A DNA stretch of 64,000 nt from NCBI RefSeq assembly GCF_026342405.1, contig NZ_JAPEMU010000001.1, forward strand, positions 6,076,001-6,140,000. The letters are read 5' to 3'. The DNA is from Kitasatospora sp. NBC_00240. GTDB taxonomy: Bacteria; Actinomycetota; Actinomycetes; Streptomycetales; Streptomycetaceae. Made by a program: the position numbers and the translations under genes. The notes beneath the pieces are model-generated. The model was given only the letters and a program-made list of their open reading frames with translations, had not been told where the DNA came from and did not search any database. This document shows, piece by piece, positions 1 to 8,509 of this stretch (position 1 is the first letter of the stretch; every line of letters begins with the position of its first letter).

Positions 1-2
1 CC

Positions 3-467
3 AAGTCCGACCCGGTGAAGTCCGAGCAGGTCAACGCCCAGCAGATGACCGAGTCGCAGGACAGTGCCACGGTCGCCGCGCTGGACTACCTGCACCTCTC
101 GCCGGCCCAGGTGAAGGTCAGCATCGACCTGGGCGACATCGGCGGGCCCAGCGCCGGGCAGATGCTGGCCCTGGGCATCGTCGACAAGCTCGGCGGCGAC
201 GGCGGCAGCCTCACGGCCGGCCGGACCATCGCCGGCACCGGCACCATCGACGACCAGGGCAACGTGGGCGCGGTCGGCGGTGTGCCGCTGAAGACCCAGG
301 CGGCGGCGCGGGACGGCGCCACGGTGTTCCTGGTGCCCAAGGGCGAGTGCTCGGACGCCCGGGTGAACACCCCCGAGGGGCTCCGGCTGGTGCCGGTCTC
401 CACGCTCGCCGAGTCGGTCTCGGCGCTCAAGGCGCTGCGGGACGGCGGGGACGTACCGAGCTGCTGA
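3..467 (+). CDS. Lon-like PDZ/S16 protease, C-terminal part
   Basis: The frame is open from the window edge, so only the last 154 residues are seen. They form the proteolytic domain of the Lon (S16) fold: the motif GGPSAG carries the catalytic serine (residue 50 of the fragment) and the lysine in VPLKTQAA (residue 97) completes the Ser-Lys dyad. The protein ends soon after this domain, as in the actinobacterial YlbL-type proteins, which have an N-terminal membrane segment and a PDZ domain before the Lon domain. Those parts would lie outside the window, so the YlbL assignment is inference. The likely role is membrane-linked proteolysis at the cell envelope. Confidence 0.85.
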   Translation, partial: KSDPVKSEQVNAQQMTESQDSATVAALDYLHLSPAQVKVSIDLGDIGGPSAGQMLALGIVDKLGGDGGSLTAGRTIAGTGTIDDQGNVGAVGGVPLKTQAAARDGATVFLVPKGECSDARVNTPEGLRLVPVSTLAESVSALKALRDGGDVPSC

Positions 468-540
468 GGCAGCGGGCCGTGGCGGTACCGGGCCGCCGGA
501 GTGCCGGGCCGTGGCGGTACCGGGTCATGGACGAGGAGCC

Positions 541-606
541 GGGCCGCCGACGTACGGGCCCGCCGGGCTTACCGGGCCGCCGACGTACCGGCCCGCCGGG
601 CTTACC
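541..606. repeat. 33-bp tandem repeat, two copies plus a partial third
   Basis: Positions 541-573 and 574-606 differ by one base, and a partial third copy follows. The unit is GC-rich and mixes gggccgccg with cgtac blocks. Related gtaccggg blocks lie just upstream at 483-530. The repeats fill the 290-bp gap between the Lon-like protease and the convergent Lrp gene. No other feature is seen in this gap. Confidence 0.75.
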
Positions 607-757
607 GGGCCGCCGGTGCCGGGCCGCATCGCCCGCCCGCGCTCGTCGGTCACCGACGGTTGGGGTCGGGCACGTGCAGCCGCCGAGGATCGTGCTCCGG
701 GCAAGGGATCGTCCTGGCCTGTCGGGCGGGGCGTGATTCACCGCCCCTGAAGCGCCC

Positions 758-1369
758 TCACTCCGCGGCGGCCTGGTCCACCAGCGGCAGGATCCGGTAC
801 GGCACCGGATTCTCCAGGGCGATGGCGGTGGAGGAGCGGACGATCCCGTCGAAGCCCACCACCCGGTCGATCACCCGCTGCAGATCGGCGTTGGAACGGG
901 CCACGATCCGCACCATCATGTCCCCGTGGCCGGTGATGGTGTGCAGTTCCAGCACCTCGGGGACGGCCGACAGGTGGGCGCGTACGTCGGCGCCCTGGCC
1001 CTGGGAGATCTCCAGGGTGGCGAAGGCCGTGACCGGGTAGCCGAGCGCCGCCGGGTCCACCTCCGGGCCGAATCCGCCGATCACCCCCTTGGCCTGCAGC
1101 CGGTCCAGCCGGGCCTGCACCGTGCCGCGGGCGACCTGGAGCCGGCGCGAGCACTCCAGCACCCCGATCCGCGGCTCCTCCGCCAGCAGCCTGATCAGTT
1201 TCCCGTCCAGGGCGTCGATCGCGTCGTTCAGCGACCCGGCCGGGCGGGCCGCCGCCGGGCCGGCCGCTCCCGCGGCGCCGACCACCCCGGGAGCGCCGGG
1301 GAGGCCCGAGGGCCCGGGAGAACTGGGGGAGTTGGCGGGGGGCATCGCGGGCTCCGTCCGGATGGGCAT
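758..1369 (-). CDS. Lrp/AsnC family transcriptional regulator
   Basis: The 203-residue protein has an N-terminal winged HTH (IDALDGKLIRLLAEEPRIG, then the recognition helix region ARGTVQARLDRL) and a C-terminal RAM/AsnC ligand domain (VPEVLELHTITGHGDMMVRI). These regulators bind amino acids and form octamers or dimers on DNA. The ATG at 1369 was chosen because the reading frame upstream is low in regulator-like sequence; a second ATG at 1345 is possible. The stretch before the HTH is a Pro/Gly/Ala-rich tail. The gene is divergent from the HPPD-like gene at 1543, the same pairing as in Streptomyces where the Lrp protein neighbours hpd, so it probably controls tyrosine catabolism or what remains of it. 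Confidence 0.88.
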   Translation of the reverse strand: MPIRTEPAMPPANSPSSPGPSGLPGAPGVVGAAGAAGPAAARPAGSLNDAIDALDGKLIRLLAEEPRIGVLECSRRLQVARGTVQARLDRLQAKGVIGGFGPEVDPAALGYPVTAFATLEISQGQGADVRAHLSAVPEVLELHTITGHGDMMVRIVARSNADLQRVIDRVVGFDGIVRSSTAIALENPVPYRILPLVDQAAAE

Positions 1370-1542
1370 TCTGTACAACGGTGCCGCCAATTCTCCGGCC
1401 CGGCAGCGCACCTTGACCAGGAGGAATCGGAACAGTTGCGCATCGGTGTGCGGGGCGCCACCCTCCAGCGACACCCCGCGGGCAGGCCCCCACCGCCCGG
1501 CGGGACGCGTACTGGTCCGCACGCCCACCGGGAGGGCTCGTC

Positions 1543-2268
1543 ATGACCGAGATCGCCGCCGAACACGCCACCGTGCACACCTTCCCCACCCGTACCCGCA
1601 CCGACATGGGGCCGGGCCGAGGGGCCGGGTACGACCTGGCCCGGGAGATCGGCCCGGACGCCGAGCCCCGGACCCGCCCGGGGGGACACCCCGGGAACGC
1701 TCCCGGCACGGCCCCGGCGCCCGGCGTGACGGCGACCGGCGCGACCGACGACGACGCCGGGCCCCTGCCGGGCGGCCGTACCGACGCGGTGGTCTTCGTC
1801 GTCCGGGACGCCGAACGGGCCGCCCGGCGCTACCTCGACCTGCTCGGCCTCAGCTGCAGCGCCTACGCCGGGCCGGACACCGGCGAGCCGGAGACCGTCT
1901 CCTACGTACTGCAGGGGCCCGGCAGCAGATTCGTCCTCACCTCGGTCGTCCAGGTGATCGGCGAGCGCGGCCGCACCCTGGCCGCCCACCTGGTCACGCA
2001 CGGCGAGGGCGTGGTCGACCTCTCCGTCGCCGTGCCCGACGTCCACTACGCCTACGACTTCGCCGTCGACCGGGGCGCCCGCTCCTACGCCGAGCCGTAC
2101 GAGACGCAGGACCGCCACGGGACGGTGCTGCTCGCCGTCATCGGCGCGCCCGGCGGCATCCGGCACACCCTGGTCGACCGCTCCCGGTACACCGGCCCCT
2201 ACCTGCCCGGGTTCGTCGCCCCGGCGGCCGGACGGATCGTCAGAACCGGTGCGAGCAGCACGGATTGA
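1543..2268 (+). CDS. Truncated 4-hydroxyphenylpyruvate dioxygenase: N-terminal VOC domain only
   Basis: Residues about 78-230 match the first half of streptomycete HPPD: DAVVFVVRDAERAARRYLD, SRFVLTSVVQ, GEGVVDLSVAVPD, GARSYAEPYE and RHTLVDRSRY are all recognisable. The second VOC domain, which in HPPD holds the two His and one Glu that bind iron and is needed for converting 4-hydroxyphenylpyruvate to homogentisate, is absent. The frame stops at 2266-2268 and a gene on the other strand begins to read at 2281, so no detached second half exists here. Residues 1-75 are a Gly/Pro-rich extension not typical of HPPD. The codon use is normal for the region. The protein cannot be a working dioxygenase on its own; it is a deletion remnant or a repurposed one-domain protein. 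Confidence 0.8.
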   Translation: MTEIAAEHATVHTFPTRTRTDMGPGRGAGYDLAREIGPDAEPRTRPGGHPGNAPGTAPAPGVTATGATDDDAGPLPGGRTDAVVFVVRDAERAARRYLDLLGLSCSAYAGPDTGEPETVSYVLQGPGSRFVLTSVVQVIGERGRTLAAHLVTHGEGVVDLSVAVPDVHYAYDFAVDRGARSYAEPYETQDRHGTVLLAVIGAPGGIRHTLVDRSRYTGPYLPGFVAPAAGRIVRTGASSTD

Positions 2269-2280
2269 CCGGGACGACGG

Positions 2281-2835
2281 TCAGCGCACCACCGTCTGGA
2301 CGTCCGGCGCGTGCCCGTTCCAGGTCACGAAGACCGAGTTGGCGTCGCCGTCCTTGGAGAAGTCGATCCGCATCCACTGGTCGCCGTGCCAGACCTGCAT
2401 CTGCCAGCCCGGGTCGGGCGTCGCGGAGACCAGCTCGGCGGTGGTCGGCCGCAGGTCCAGCGCCACCCGGCCGCCCGGTACCAGGAAGCTGCGCACCGAG
2501 GTCGCGGCGGGCTGGCGGGAGGCAGCCGGCGCCGCCGCGGTGGTCGGGGCCGGCGCCGGGGGCGGCGACGGCGTGCCGGGCGCGGCGGCCCGCTGGGTCG
2601 CCGTGCCGAGCGCGGCCTGCGGGGTGGACTCCACCCGGGAGGCCGAGGGTGACCGGGAGGCCGACTCCGACTCCGTCGCCGCGACGTCCTTCGCGGCGGG
2701 GGAGGGCAGCGGCAGCGCGGTCGGCTGCTCGAAGGCGGCGCCGGTCAGCACCGCGTGCACGCCGAACCAGGACAGCGCCACCGCCGCGCCGGTGGCCGCC
2801 GCCCAGGCGCCGAGTTGAACCAGTCCGTTCCGCAT
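2281..2835 (-). CDS. Membrane-anchored extracellular protein of unknown function
   Basis: The 184-residue protein has one hydrophobic segment at residues 5-32 (LVQLGAWAAATGAAVALSWF) that acts as signal anchor, then a long Pro/Ala/Ser/Thr linker (about 40-115), and a C-terminal domain of roughly 70 residues with GRVALDLRPTTAELVSATP and WQMQVWHGDQWMRIDF. I do not recognise a named family. It is divergent from the response regulator gene at 3038, with a 202-bp shared upstream region, so it may be a target of that two-component system. The ATG at 2835 is used; an in-frame GTG lies further upstream. Confidence 0.75.
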   Translation of the reverse strand: MRNGLVQLGAWAAATGAAVALSWFGVHAVLTGAAFEQPTALPLPSPAAKDVAATESESASRSPSASRVESTPQAALGTATQRAAAPGTPSPPPAPAPTTAAAPAASRQPAATSVRSFLVPGGRVALDLRPTTAELVSATPDPGWQMQVWHGDQWMRIDFSKDGDANSVFVTWNGHAPDVQTVVR

Positions 2836-3037
2836 CGCCCGCTCATCCTGCCGTATCGGGACGAGCACCAGCTCAGCACCCCTGGCCTTCGGAAGGGAAC
2901 TTGCACAAACCACCCGGACCGGATCGGGATCGAGCTGATATCCGTCCGAGACCGACCGGGCCCGCGCCCTGAACTCCGCCGCCAACTCCACCCCGAGGTA
3001 CAGACCACCTGACCTGGATGGCGTACCGTGCTGGCCC

Positions 3038-3757
3038 ATGGCAACAGTGCTCGTGGTCGAGGACGACCCCTTTGTACGCTCCGCCCTCATCCGGCACCTG
3101 TCCGACTCGGGGCACGCGGTCCGCAGCGTGGGTACCGCTCTTGAGGCCCTGCGCGAGGTCGCCCAGGTCGGCTGCGACCTGGTGATCCTGGACCTCGGGC
3201 TGCCCGACCTGGACGGCAGCGAGGCGCTCAAGATGATCCGCGGCCTGACCAACGTCCCGGTGATCATCTCCACCGCCCGGGACGACGAGGCCGAGATCGT
3301 CCGACTGCTCAACGACGGCGCCGACGACTACCTGGTGAAGCCCTTCTCCGGGGAGCACCTGTCCGCCCGGATGGCCGCCGTGCTGCGCCGGCTCGGCGGC
3401 GGCACCGCCCCCGCGGCCAAGATCCTGCGGGTCGGCGGCCTCGCCATCGACCTGCAGCGCCGCGAAGCCGTCCTGGACGGGCGCACGCTCGACCTGACCC
3501 GGCGTGAGTTCGACCTGCTCGCCTTCCTGGCGGCCCGCCCCGGGGTCGTCGTCCCGCGCAAGGAGATCCTCGCCGAGGTCTGGCGGCAGACCTACGGCGG
3601 TGACCAGACCATCGACGTCCACCTCTCCTGGCTGCGCCGCAAGTTGGGCGAGACCGCCTCCAGCCCGCGCTACCTGCACACCGTCCGCGGGGTCGGCGTC
3701 CGGCTGGAGGCAGCCGGGCAGGCCCCCGGGCCGACCTCCGCGGAGCACCGGAGGTGA
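3038..3757 (+). CDS. OmpR-family response regulator
   Basis: The receiver domain (1-120) has the acidic pair in VVEDDP, the phospho-acceptor Asp52 in VILDLGLPD and the conserved Lys in YLVKPF. The C-terminal winged helix (about 135-230) shows LDLTRREFDLLAFLA and the DNA-contacting VDVHLSWLRRKLGE type helix. The stop overlaps the start of the kinase gene by GTGA, so the two are translationally coupled. No convincing Shine-Dalgarno precedes the ATG. The signal sensed is unknown. Confidence 0.93.
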   Translation: MATVLVVEDDPFVRSALIRHLSDSGHAVRSVGTALEALREVAQVGCDLVILDLGLPDLDGSEALKMIRGLTNVPVIISTARDDEAEIVRLLNDGADDYLVKPFSGEHLSARMAAVLRRLGGGTAPAAKILRVGGLAIDLQRREAVLDGRTLDLTRREFDLLAFLAARPGVVVPRKEILAEVWRQTYGGDQTIDVHLSWLRRKLGETASSPRYLHTVRGVGVRLEAAGQAPGPTSAEHRR

Positions 3758-5310
3758 GGCGGGTACGGGGCGGCCGGGGGGCGCCCGACGCGCGGCCGTC
3801 CGGGCACTCCCTGCGCTGGGCGCTGATCAAGGCCGCCGTCGCCGGCACCACCATGGTCGCGCTGGCCTTCCTGATCCCGCTCGGCCTGATGGTCCAGCAG
3901 ACCGCGCGCGACCGCGCCTTCACCGCCGCCGAGCGGCAGGCCGGCGCGCTCGGCCCCGCCCTCGCCATCACCACCGACCAGGACGCCATCTCCCGCGCCG
4001 TCGCCAGTACCGACGCCGGCGCCCAGGGCCGGATGGCCGTCCACCTGCCCGCCGTCGCGGGCCCCGGCGCGGCCGCCGCCGGCCCCGGGACGGCCGGCGC
4101 GGCCCCCACCCCCACCCCGGCCCCCGGTGCCACCCGGACGGGCGTCGACTGGGGCGCCTCGACCGGCACGGTCGCCCTGGGGCCCAGCATCGGCTCGGTC
4201 CGCAGCCTGGACGCGGACGTCGCCGCCGCCGCCAGCCAGGGCCGCTCGTACACCGTCCACGTACCCGGCGGCTACGCCCTGCTGCAGCCCGTTGCGGTCG
4301 ACACCGCCCGGGTCGCGGTGGTCGAGGTCTACGTCGACGACGGCGACCTCACCCGGGGCGTCTCCACCGCCTGGCTGGTGCTCTCCGCCGTCGCCCTCGC
4401 CCTGGTCGCGATCTCCGTCCTGGTGGCCGACCGGATGGGCGCCCGGATCGTCACCTCGGCCCGCTCGCTCGCCGCCGCCGCCCGCTCGCTCGGCGGCGGC
4501 AACCTCGCCGTCCGGGTCCCGGTCGACGGCAAGCAGGCCGACGGCAGCCCGGAGGAACTGCGCGAAGCCGCCCACGCGTTCAACGCCATGGCCGACCGCG
4601 TCGTCCACCTGCTGGCCGCCGAACGGGAGTTGGCCGCAGACCTGTCGCACCGACTGCGCACCCCGCTCACCGTGCTGCGGCTCAACGCCGCCTCGCTCGG
4701 CGAGGGCGACGCCGCCGACGCCACCCGCCACGCCGTCTCCCAGCTGGAGCGCGAGGTCGACCAGATCATCCGCTCGGCCCGCCGGGCACCCGAGGACGCC
4801 CCCGCCGTCACGGTCGGCTGCGACGCCGCCGAGGTGATCCGCGAACGGGTCGGCTTCTGGTCCGCCCTCGCCGAGGACGAAGGCCGCCGCTGGCAGCTGG
4901 CCGGCGCCGAGCGGCCCACCCCCGTGCCCGTCCAGCGCGGCGACCTGGCGGCCTCCGTCGACGCCCTGCTCGGCAACGTCTTCCGGCACACCGTCGTCGG
5001 CACCGCCTTCTCCGTCGACGTGCTGGCCACCGACAGCTCGGTGATCGTCCTGGTCGGCGACGCCGGGCCGGGCTTCACCGACCCCGACGCCGCCCTGCAG
5101 CGCGGCCAGGGCCACGGCGGCGACGGCTCCACCGGCCTCGGGCTGGACATCGTCCGCAAGCTCGCCGAGGCCACCGGCGGCGACCTGGCGCTCGGCCGCT
5201 CCGCCGTCCTCGGCGGGGCCGAGATCCGGCTGCGCCTGCAGAGCCGCCCCGACGGCACCCCCGCCCGGGGCAGCCGCCGCCGCACCCGCAGCACCCTGTT
5301 CCAGCGATGA
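3754..5310 (+). CDS. Sensor histidine kinase, partner of the regulator at 3038
   Basis: The 518-residue kinase has a short cytoplasmic start, a membrane segment at about 24-48, an extracellular sensor region of about 150 residues with a Pro/Ala/Thr-rich insert, a second membrane segment at about 202-228, and a HAMP region. The phosphorylated histidine is His299 in DLSHRLRTPLTVLR. The ATPase domain shows an N box (LLGNVFRHT), a G1 box (VGDAGPGF) and a G2 box (GSTGLGLDIVRKL). It starts at GTG inside the end of the regulator gene (4-nt overlap). Confidence 0.93.
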   Translation: MRRVRGGRGAPDARPSGHSLRWALIKAAVAGTTMVALAFLIPLGLMVQQTARDRAFTAAERQAGALGPALAITTDQDAISRAVASTDAGAQGRMAVHLPAVAGPGAAAAGPGTAGAAPTPTPAPGATRTGVDWGASTGTVALGPSIGSVRSLDADVAAAASQGRSYTVHVPGGYALLQPVAVDTARVAVVEVYVDDGDLTRGVSTAWLVLSAVALALVAISVLVADRMGARIVTSARSLAAAARSLGGGNLAVRVPVDGKQADGSPEELREAAHAFNAMADRVVHLLAAERELAADLSHRLRTPLTVLRLNAASLGEGDAADATRHAVSQLEREVDQIIRSARRAPEDAPAVTVGCDAAEVIRERVGFWSALAEDEGRRWQLAGAERPTPVPVQRGDLAASVDALLGNVFRHTVVGTAFSVDVLATDSSVIVLVGDAGPGFTDPDAALQRGQGHGGDGSTGLGLDIVRKLAEATGGDLALGRSAVLGGAEIRLRLQSRPDGTPARGSRRRTRSTLFQR

Positions 5311-5350
5311 CCGACCGTCAAAGTCGGTCCGCAGAAGGGCGATCCGGGCC

Positions 5351-5599
5351 ATGGGCGAACTGATCTGGCAGATCGAGGCCTTCGCGGTGGTCGGCGACGA
5401 GCACCTCGCCGACCACCCGCTGCCGGACAGTTTCACCCCGGCCGACGCCGCTGCCCTGGTCGGGGACCACCCGGACCTGATCGGCTCCTGCTTCGAACTC
5501 GGCCCCGACCAGCTGGCGGCCGCCTCCCGGCTGCTCGGCGCCCCGCTGGACCCGGACGCCGCCGCGTACTTCCTGGTCGCCCGGGCGGCCCGCCCGTAG
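5351..5599 (+). CDS. Small acidic protein, unknown
   Basis: An 82-residue ORF begins 40 bp after the kinase stop. It has strong third-position GC bias, which supports a real gene. It is acidic, has no signal or membrane segment, and includes the phrase HPDLIGSCFELGPDQLAAASRLLG. It may belong to the two-component operon. A GAAGGG sequence upstream is rather far for a ribosome site. No family is recognised. Confidence 0.6.
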   Translation: MGELIWQIEAFAVVGDEHLADHPLPDSFTPADAAALVGDHPDLIGSCFELGPDQLAAASRLLGAPLDPDAAAYFLVARAARP

Positions 5600-5806
5600 C
5601 CACCGGAGCGGGCCTGCCGACAGATCTTCCTTAAGTGCGCCGTAAGGGACCTGTTCGCCTCCCTGAGCAGGCCGCCGGGCCCCGCACCGCGCGGATAACG
5701 TCGGCCGTGCCCGGGCCGGACGAGGCGTCGCGACCCCCACCGACGACGCCTCCCGCGCCCGCCCGGGCCCCTGTTCCCACGGTCACCTCGCGGAGGTACG
5801 CCCACC

Positions 5807-7354
5807 ATGACGTCCCAGTCCACCAGTCGTACCGGCCACCACCGGCGCAGCCGCAAGGGCACCGTCGTCGGAGCCTCGGTGGTCGCCGCCGCCGTCGTCG
5901 CCGGCGCGGTGGTCGCCCTGGCCACCTCCGCCAGCGCGGCCTCGCTGGGGGCCGTCTACAGCCGCACCAGCACCTGGGACGGCGGTTACACCGGCCAGTA
6001 CCTGGTGACCAACCCCGACAGCCGCGCCATCGACGACTGGACGCTCAGCTTCGACCTCCCCGCGGGCGCCAGCATCAGCTCCCTGTGGAACGCCGGGTTC
6101 ACCGCCTCGGGGCAGCACATCACCGTCAAGCCCGAGTCCTGGAACAAGCACCTCGACCCCGGCAAGACCCTCTCGGTGGGCTTCGTGGTCCAGGGCTCCG
6201 GCGCGGCCCAGGCCGAACCCGGCAACTGCCTCATCAACAACGCCTCCTGCAAGGCGGGGGACGGCACCCTGCCCACCCCCTCGGGCCGGCCCACCACGAC
6301 GCCCACCGTGCAGCCCAGCGCCTCCGCCACGGCCGCGCCCACCACCGCCGCACCCAGCCCGACCGCCACCAGGACCCCCACCGCCACGCCCACCGGCGCG
6401 ACGCCGACGCCGACCCCGACCGCCGCCCCGGTCACCGGTACGGGCTTCGCCCCGTACGTCGACACCTCGCTCTACCCGCCGTACGACCTGGTCGCCACCG
6501 CGAAGGCCACCGGCGTCAAGAACTTCAACCTCGCCTTCGTGGTGTCCGGTGGCGGCTGCACCCCGAAGTGGGGCGGCGTCAGCGACCTCGCCACCGACGC
6601 GGTGGCCGCGCAGATCGGCGGGCTGCGGGCCGCCGGCGGCGACGTCCGGGCCTCCTTCGGCGGCGCCAACGGCAGCGAACTCGCCCTGGTCTGCGGCACG
6701 GTGGCCGATCTGACCGCCGCGTACCAGAAGACCGTCGACGCGTTCGGTCTGACCAAGGTCGACTTCGACGTCGAGGGCGGCGCGATCGCCGACGCCGCCG
6801 CCAACACCCGCCGCGCCCAGGCGATCGCGCAGCTGCAGAAGAACGCCGCCGCCAAGGGCCGCACCCTGGACGTCTCCTACACCCTCCCGGCGCTGCCCAC
6901 CGGCCTCACCCAGGAGGGCGTCAACCTGGTCGCCGACGCCAAGAAGAACGGTGTCGCGATCGGCGCCGTCAACATCATGGCGATGGACTTCGGCGACGGC
7001 GTCGCCCCCAACCCGCAGGGCCAGATGGGCAAGTACGCCATCGCCGCGGCCACCGCGACCCAGGCGCAGGTCAAGAGTGTCCTCGGCCTCGACGACGGCG
7101 CCGCCTGGGGCAAGGTGGCGGTGACCCCGATGATCGGCGTCAACGACGTCTCCACCGAGGTCTTCACCGTCGCCGACGCCAAGCAGCTCGCCGACTTCGC
7201 CAAGTCCAAGCACCTGGCCTGGCTGGCGATGTGGTCCGGCACCCGGGACAAGGCCTGCGACGGCGGCGCCAAGCAGTACGCGGACGCCTCCTGCAGCAGC
7301 ATCGTCCAGCAGCCGCTCGACTTCACCCGGGCCCTGGGCGCCTACACCGGCTGA
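5807..7354 (+). CDS. Secreted GH18 chitinase with N-terminal CBM2-like module
   Basis: The 515-residue protein carries a Tat/Sec-like signal with twin-Arg basic start (residues 1-45, cleavage near SASA-ASL), a cellulose/chitin-binding module of CBM2 type (about 45-140, with two cysteines), a Thr/Pro/Ala linker (about 150-205), and a GH18 catalytic barrel. The GH18 active-site strand reads LTKVDFDVEGG, keeping the D-x-D-x-E core with the catalytic Glu; the first Asp of the DxxDxDxE pattern is not present. The product hydrolyses chitin outside the cell. A good ribosome site (ggaggt, 9 nt before ATG) is present. I see no DasR-type site upstream, unlike the chitinase at 51271. Confidence 0.92.
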   Translation: MTSQSTSRTGHHRRSRKGTVVGASVVAAAVVAGAVVALATSASAASLGAVYSRTSTWDGGYTGQYLVTNPDSRAIDDWTLSFDLPAGASISSLWNAGFTASGQHITVKPESWNKHLDPGKTLSVGFVVQGSGAAQAEPGNCLINNASCKAGDGTLPTPSGRPTTTPTVQPSASATAAPTTAAPSPTATRTPTATPTGATPTPTPTAAPVTGTGFAPYVDTSLYPPYDLVATAKATGVKNFNLAFVVSGGGCTPKWGGVSDLATDAVAAQIGGLRAAGGDVRASFGGANGSELALVCGTVADLTAAYQKTVDAFGLTKVDFDVEGGAIADAAANTRRAQAIAQLQKNAAAKGRTLDVSYTLPALPTGLTQEGVNLVADAKKNGVAIGAVNIMAMDFGDGVAPNPQGQMGKYAIAAATATQAQVKSVLGLDDGAAWGKVAVTPMIGVNDVSTEVFTVADAKQLADFAKSKHLAWLAMWSGTRDKACDGGAKQYADASCSSIVQQPLDFTRALGAYTG

Positions 7355-7375
7355 CCCCCGCCGGCCCCCACCCGC

Positions 7376-7408
7376 CCGGCCGCGACTCCCGCCAGGAGCC
7401 GCGGCCGG
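7376..7408 (+). terminator. Hairpin after the chitinase gene
   Basis: Inverted repeat with 14-bp arms (7376-7389 and 7395-7408, one mismatch) and a 5-nt loop, starting 22 bp after the chitinase stop. It has no T-run, as is usual in Streptomyces. Confidence 0.7.
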
Positions 7409-7598
7409 ACCGGTTCCACCCGCCGGGACGCCACGGCGACCGGGGCTGACAGGCGGTCAGCGCCGGCCGGGCACACCGGCCGCCCACGACCGGACGGCCG
7501 AAGGGGTGGGCTATTTTGGGGAACAGAGCGCGCGGCGTCCGGCCCGCGCGACGGGGGACGACCCGCCACGGCGGGCGGTGAACGGGGGCGAACGGACG

Positions 7599-8507
7599 AT
7601 GCCGATCGACACGAGCGGGGGCGGATCCGGGTTCGAGGTGAATCCGGAGGTCCTGGAGGGCGCGGGACAGAACGGCCGGCGGACGGCGGCGCGGATCCCG
7701 GACCAGGCCAAGGGCGTGCTGGCGCCGGCCGAGGCGGCCCAGGGCGCCCTGAAGGGGTGGGGGAGCGGCGCGGCCCTCAGCGGCTGCACCGACAGCTGGA
7801 AGGCGGCCCTGGACTCCACCGCCGCGGACATGGACCGCTGCGGGGACAACCTGGTCAGGACCGCCGCCAACTACCGCGCGGCCGACCAGGCGACTGCCGG
7901 CGGAATGGCGGCCGCCGGCGACACCACCGGCCTCACAGCCACCATGAGCACCATGGCCGCCACCGACCTCGACGGCGCCCACACCCTGCCCTACCCGGCC
8001 CCGCCCCGCAGCGGGAGCGGCCCGGACGCGGTGATCCTGCCCTACCCGGACCGGCCCGGCGCCGAGGAACCGGGGGTCGTCCACCCGGTCGCCCCCGGCG
8101 GCCGCGACCCGATCGCGCCCGGCCGGCCGGGGACCGTCCCGCCGACCTGGACCGGCCCGGGGCCCGCGATCGTCCACCCGATCGCGCCCGGCGGCCGCGA
8201 CCCGATCGCGCCCGGCCGGCCGGGAATCGTCCCGCCGACCTGGACCGGCCCCGCGCCCGCGATCGTCCACCCGATCGCGCCCGGCGTGACCCGGCCCGCC
8301 GCCGTCACCCCGATCGACTGGATCACGGCGCCGTACCCGGTGGACGTCATGCCGGTCTTCGTACCGGGCAAGGTCCACCCCCTGCCCGCGCCCGCCGGGC
8401 CGGACGAGCCCTTCGAGATCCACCACTTCGACCCGCCGACCAAGGAGGCGCAGGAGCAGATGCACCGCGCCATCATGGGCGAGGGTCCCGCACCGAGGGG
8501 GCTGTGA
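7599..8507 (+). CDS. WXG100-like type VII secretion-associated protein with Pro-rich repeats
   Basis: A 302-residue protein. Residues about 15-125 form a helical region with GWGSGAALSGCTDSWKAAL and later DNLVRTAANYRAAD, the layout of actinobacterial WXG100/ESX-like proteins. The rest is Pro-rich and contains two 31-residue repeats (HPIAPGGRDPIAPGRPG core) plus a partial third, ending in EEIHHFDPPTKEAQEQ-like sequence. ATG at 7599 was preferred to the upstream GTG/ATG at 7506 because it sits after a purine-rich stretch and begins the conserved part. It is coupled to the next gene. Confidence 0.7.
   Translation: MPIDTSGGGSGFEVNPEVLEGAGQNGRRTAARIPDQAKGVLAPAEAAQGALKGWGSGAALSGCTDSWKAALDSTAADMDRCGDNLVRTAANYRAADQATAGGMAAAGDTTGLTATMSTMAATDLDGAHTLPYPAPPRSGSGPDAVILPYPDRPGAEEPGVVHPVAPGGRDPIAPGRPGTVPPTWTGPGPAIVHPIAPGGRDPIAPGRPGIVPPTWTGPAPAIVHPIAPGVTRPAAVTPIDWITAPYPVDVMPVFVPGKVHPLPAPAGPDEPFEIHHFDPPTKEAQEQMHRAIMGEGPAPRGL
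8073..8285 (+). repeat. 93-bp in-frame tandem repeat
   Basis: Copies at 8073-8165 and 8166-8258 and a partial at 8259-8285 encode a 31-residue Pro/Gly-rich unit centred on APGGRDPIAPGRPG and VPPTWTGP. The copies are close at the DNA level, so the expansion looks recent. Confidence 0.85.
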
Positions 8508-8509
8508 CC

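Noticed and set aside
1089..2972. 627-codon plus-strand ORF
   Set aside because: It overlaps the Lrp, HPPD-like and membrane-protein genes in another frame and has no homology-like pattern.
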